DNA of 64,000 nucleotides from Mesorhizobium norvegicum (GTDB lineage Bacteria; Pseudomonadota; Alphaproteobacteria; Rhizobiales; Rhizobiaceae). The translations under genes and the position numbers were made by a program. Shown in pieces: positions 62,776-64,000 of the stretch; within the stretch, counting starts at the first letter, position 1, and each line of letters begins with the position of its first letter. Location of the stretch: contig NZ_SMYZ01000013.1 in assembly GCF_004919685.1 (NCBI RefSeq), forward strand, positions 1 to 64,000, given 5' to 3'. Under the pieces are notes generated by a model. The model saw only the letters and a list, made by a program, of their open reading frames with translations, was not told the DNA's origin and made no database searches.

Positions 62776-63821
62776 GCGAAACGGCACGAATGTTGGATGA
62801 TACCGCCGAGCGAATGTTGGCGAGGCGGCTGCAGGATCCAATGGCGCGGCGCCTCGAGACACTCCGGCCCGCACTTTTCGCCGAAACCATCGAGGTGGGT
62901 CTTCCCCTTGCACTCGCACCGGAGGCCGAGGGCGGCCTCGGCGGCACCTTGTTCCAGGCGGGCGTGATCGCCTGGCGCTGGGGCTGGCACGCTGCGCCGC
63001 TGCCAATTGTGGAGGTGCTTCTGATCCCGAGCCTGTCATCGGCTTCGGAAGCGTGGATGGCGGGTCAACTGACGCTGGCCTCGACACCCGGCCTGGAGTT
63101 GTCAGGAGGTGCGATCTCCGGCAAGGCAATTGAGGCACCAGTTATCGGCGAAAGTTCTATAATCTTAGCCATCGCGACGGATGCGAAGGGCCATTCATGG
63201 CTTGTCGAGATCGACGCCATGCCGGCGGAAAAGATCCGTGCCCTAAGCGGCGAACCTTGGCTGCGGCTCGATGCCTCGGCGGCTCGTGTGCGCGCGAAAC
63301 GTCCCTGCCCGGTCGAACCGGATACGGTCGCGGTGCGGGGAGCGCTTCTCACCTCAGCGGCGATGATGGGCGCCATGACCCGTATCCTCGAAATTGCAAT
63401 TGAGTATGCCAACATCCGCAAGCAGTTCGGAAAGCCTCTCGGGAAATTCCAGGCCGTCCAGCATATGATTGCGGAAGCGGCTTCGGAGTATGCGGCTGCG
63501 CAAGCGGCGCTTGCTGCGGCCATCGAGGCGGAAGACGGCGGCAAGAGCCGCCCGCTGCTCTGGCAAAGTGCCAAGGCGCAGGCGGGACGCGCTGCCACCG
63601 TTGTTTCAGCAGTGGGCCATCAGGTCCTTGGGGCTATCGGCTTCACCGAAGAACATGTGCTCCATCACTATTCCAAACGGCTTTGGACTTGGCGTGACGA
63701 GTGGGGGCGGCAGACCGTGTGCGAAGCTGCCATCGGCCGCGCCGCCTGCGCTGATGAACACGGCCTGTGGAGCCACGTCGTCGATAATACTAGCACGATT
63801 GCCAATACTGGCGATTTGTGA
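62772..63821 (+). CDS. Acyl-CoA dehydrogenase, small subunit of a probable heteromer
   Basis: A 349-residue protein with a shortened N-terminal region (MSETARMLDDTAERMLARRL) and a weak middle domain that lacks the TEP..GSD loop. The C-terminal domain is clearer: IEYANIRKQFGKPLGKFQAV, QHMIAEAASEY and GFTEEHVLHHYSKRLWTWRD. No catalytic Glu is evident. It fits the non-catalytic beta subunit of a heterotetrameric acyl-CoA dehydrogenase with the preceding gene. Confidence 0.88.
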   Translation: MSETARMLDDTAERMLARRLQDPMARRLETLRPALFAETIEVGLPLALAPEAEGGLGGTLFQAGVIAWRWGWHAAPLPIVEVLLIPSLSSASEAWMAGQLTLASTPGLELSGGAISGKAIEAPVIGESSIILAIATDAKGHSWLVEIDAMPAEKIRALSGEPWLRLDASAARVRAKRPCPVEPDTVAVRGALLTSAAMMGAMTRILEIAIEYANIRKQFGKPLGKFQAVQHMIAEAASEYAAAQAALAAAIEAEDGGKSRPLLWQSAKAQAGRAATVVSAVGHQVLGAIGFTEEHVLHHYSKRLWTWRDEWGRQTVCEAAIGRAACADEHGLWSHVVDNTSTIANTGDL

Positions 63822-63842
63822 GCCTGCTGCAAGGAACAATCC

Positions 63843-64000
63843 GTGAGCCATAACGCCGTCCTAATTGAACGCGATGGTCCTATTGCCATTGTCACTCTCA
63901 ACGAGCCCGAAACGCGCAATGCCCTATCCGATCCTGTCATCGCAGGTCTTGTCGCGTTCCTGGAGGGCGCAAATGCCGATGAAAGCCTAGGCTGCATTGT
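63843..64000 (+). CDS. Enoyl-CoA hydratase, 5' part (runs off the window)
   Basis: From the GTG at 63843 (SHNAVLIERDGPIAIVTLNE, then PETRNALSDPVIAGLVAFL) the N-terminal crotonase fold is clear. AAGGA lies ten bases upstream. The window ends after about 52 codons. Third gene of the plus-strand operon, so the island continues to the right. Confidence 0.85.
   Translation, partial: MSHNAVLIERDGPIAIVTLNEPETRNALSDPVIAGLVAFLEGANADESLGCI

Noticed and set aside
1..64000. nod boxes, CRISPR arrays, tRNA or rRNA genes, repABC origin
   Set aside because: None seen on reading both strands; short degenerate matches were not strong enough to report.

Overview
The window looks like part of a rhizobial symbiotic plasmid or integrative element. 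It is GC-rich, carries accessory plasmid genes typical of Rhizobiales (ParB-like, DUF7007, DUF3085, DUF1419, Toprim, methylase-helicase, MucR-type regulator), many IS and gene remnants, and three promoter regions that match the NifA/RpoN pattern of symbiotic nitrogen fixation (TGT-N10-ACA upstream of a -24/-12 element). No nod, nif or fix structural gene, rRNA, tRNA or CRISPR array is visible, so the genus is not fixed from the sequence.

Layout. Positions 1-15.9 kb hold a plasmid maintenance/accessory block, almost all on the minus strand: hypothetical plasmid proteins, a ParB-like protein, MucR-type regulator, a 1700-residue DNA methylase-helicase, DUF3085 and DUF1419 proteins, a DUF3991/Toprim protein and a PemK/Phd-like toxin-antitoxin pair. 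Two genes here (DUF7007 and a YjdM/PhnA-like protein) are broken by single-base deletions. Positions 16-21.4 kb are a gene graveyard (ABC ATPase, bioA, serine recombinase, soxB and soxD fragments) that encloses an AHL-type LuxR regulator and a methyltransferase, each behind its own NifA/RpoN-type promoter.

Positions 21.5-33.7 kb hold the most interesting block: a ureohydrolase, a second methyltransferase, one 2589-residue NRPS-PKS protein (A-PCP-KS-AT-DH-KR-ACP-TE), an orphan ectoine-synthase-like cupin directly upstream of it, and a divergent Sfp-type phosphopantetheinyl transferase. The intergenic region between the last two carries a 26-bp near-perfect palindrome. The simplest model is a cascade in which NifA switches on the LuxR-type regulator and a methyltransferase in the nodule, and the LuxR protein then acts on the biosynthetic operon. 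This would make an undescribed, symbiosis-linked small molecule. The cascade is inference; the promoter motifs and domain order are seen directly.

Positions 34.3-42.3 kb hold a TlpA-like redoxin with a perfect RpoN promoter and two NifA sites, an FrhB-like Fe-S protein, IS630 and bioF remnants, a cytochrome P450, a chorismate-lyase-like protein, panC and ppdK remnants and an intact acetyl-CoA acetyltransferase.

Positions 42.5-64 kb hold a catabolic island: peptide-type ABC transporter (binding protein, two permeases, fused double ATPase), amidase, ADP-forming acyl-CoA synthetase, four acyl-CoA dehydrogenases, enoyl-CoA hydratases, 3-hydroxyacyl-CoA dehydrogenase, thiolase, and TetR and IclR regulators. 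It looks like uptake, amide hydrolysis and beta-oxidation of an unknown acyl amide or similar acid. A complete IS110/IS1111-type element sits between the minus-strand operon and the IclR gene, and the same 16-bp sequence lies upstream of both divergent operons.
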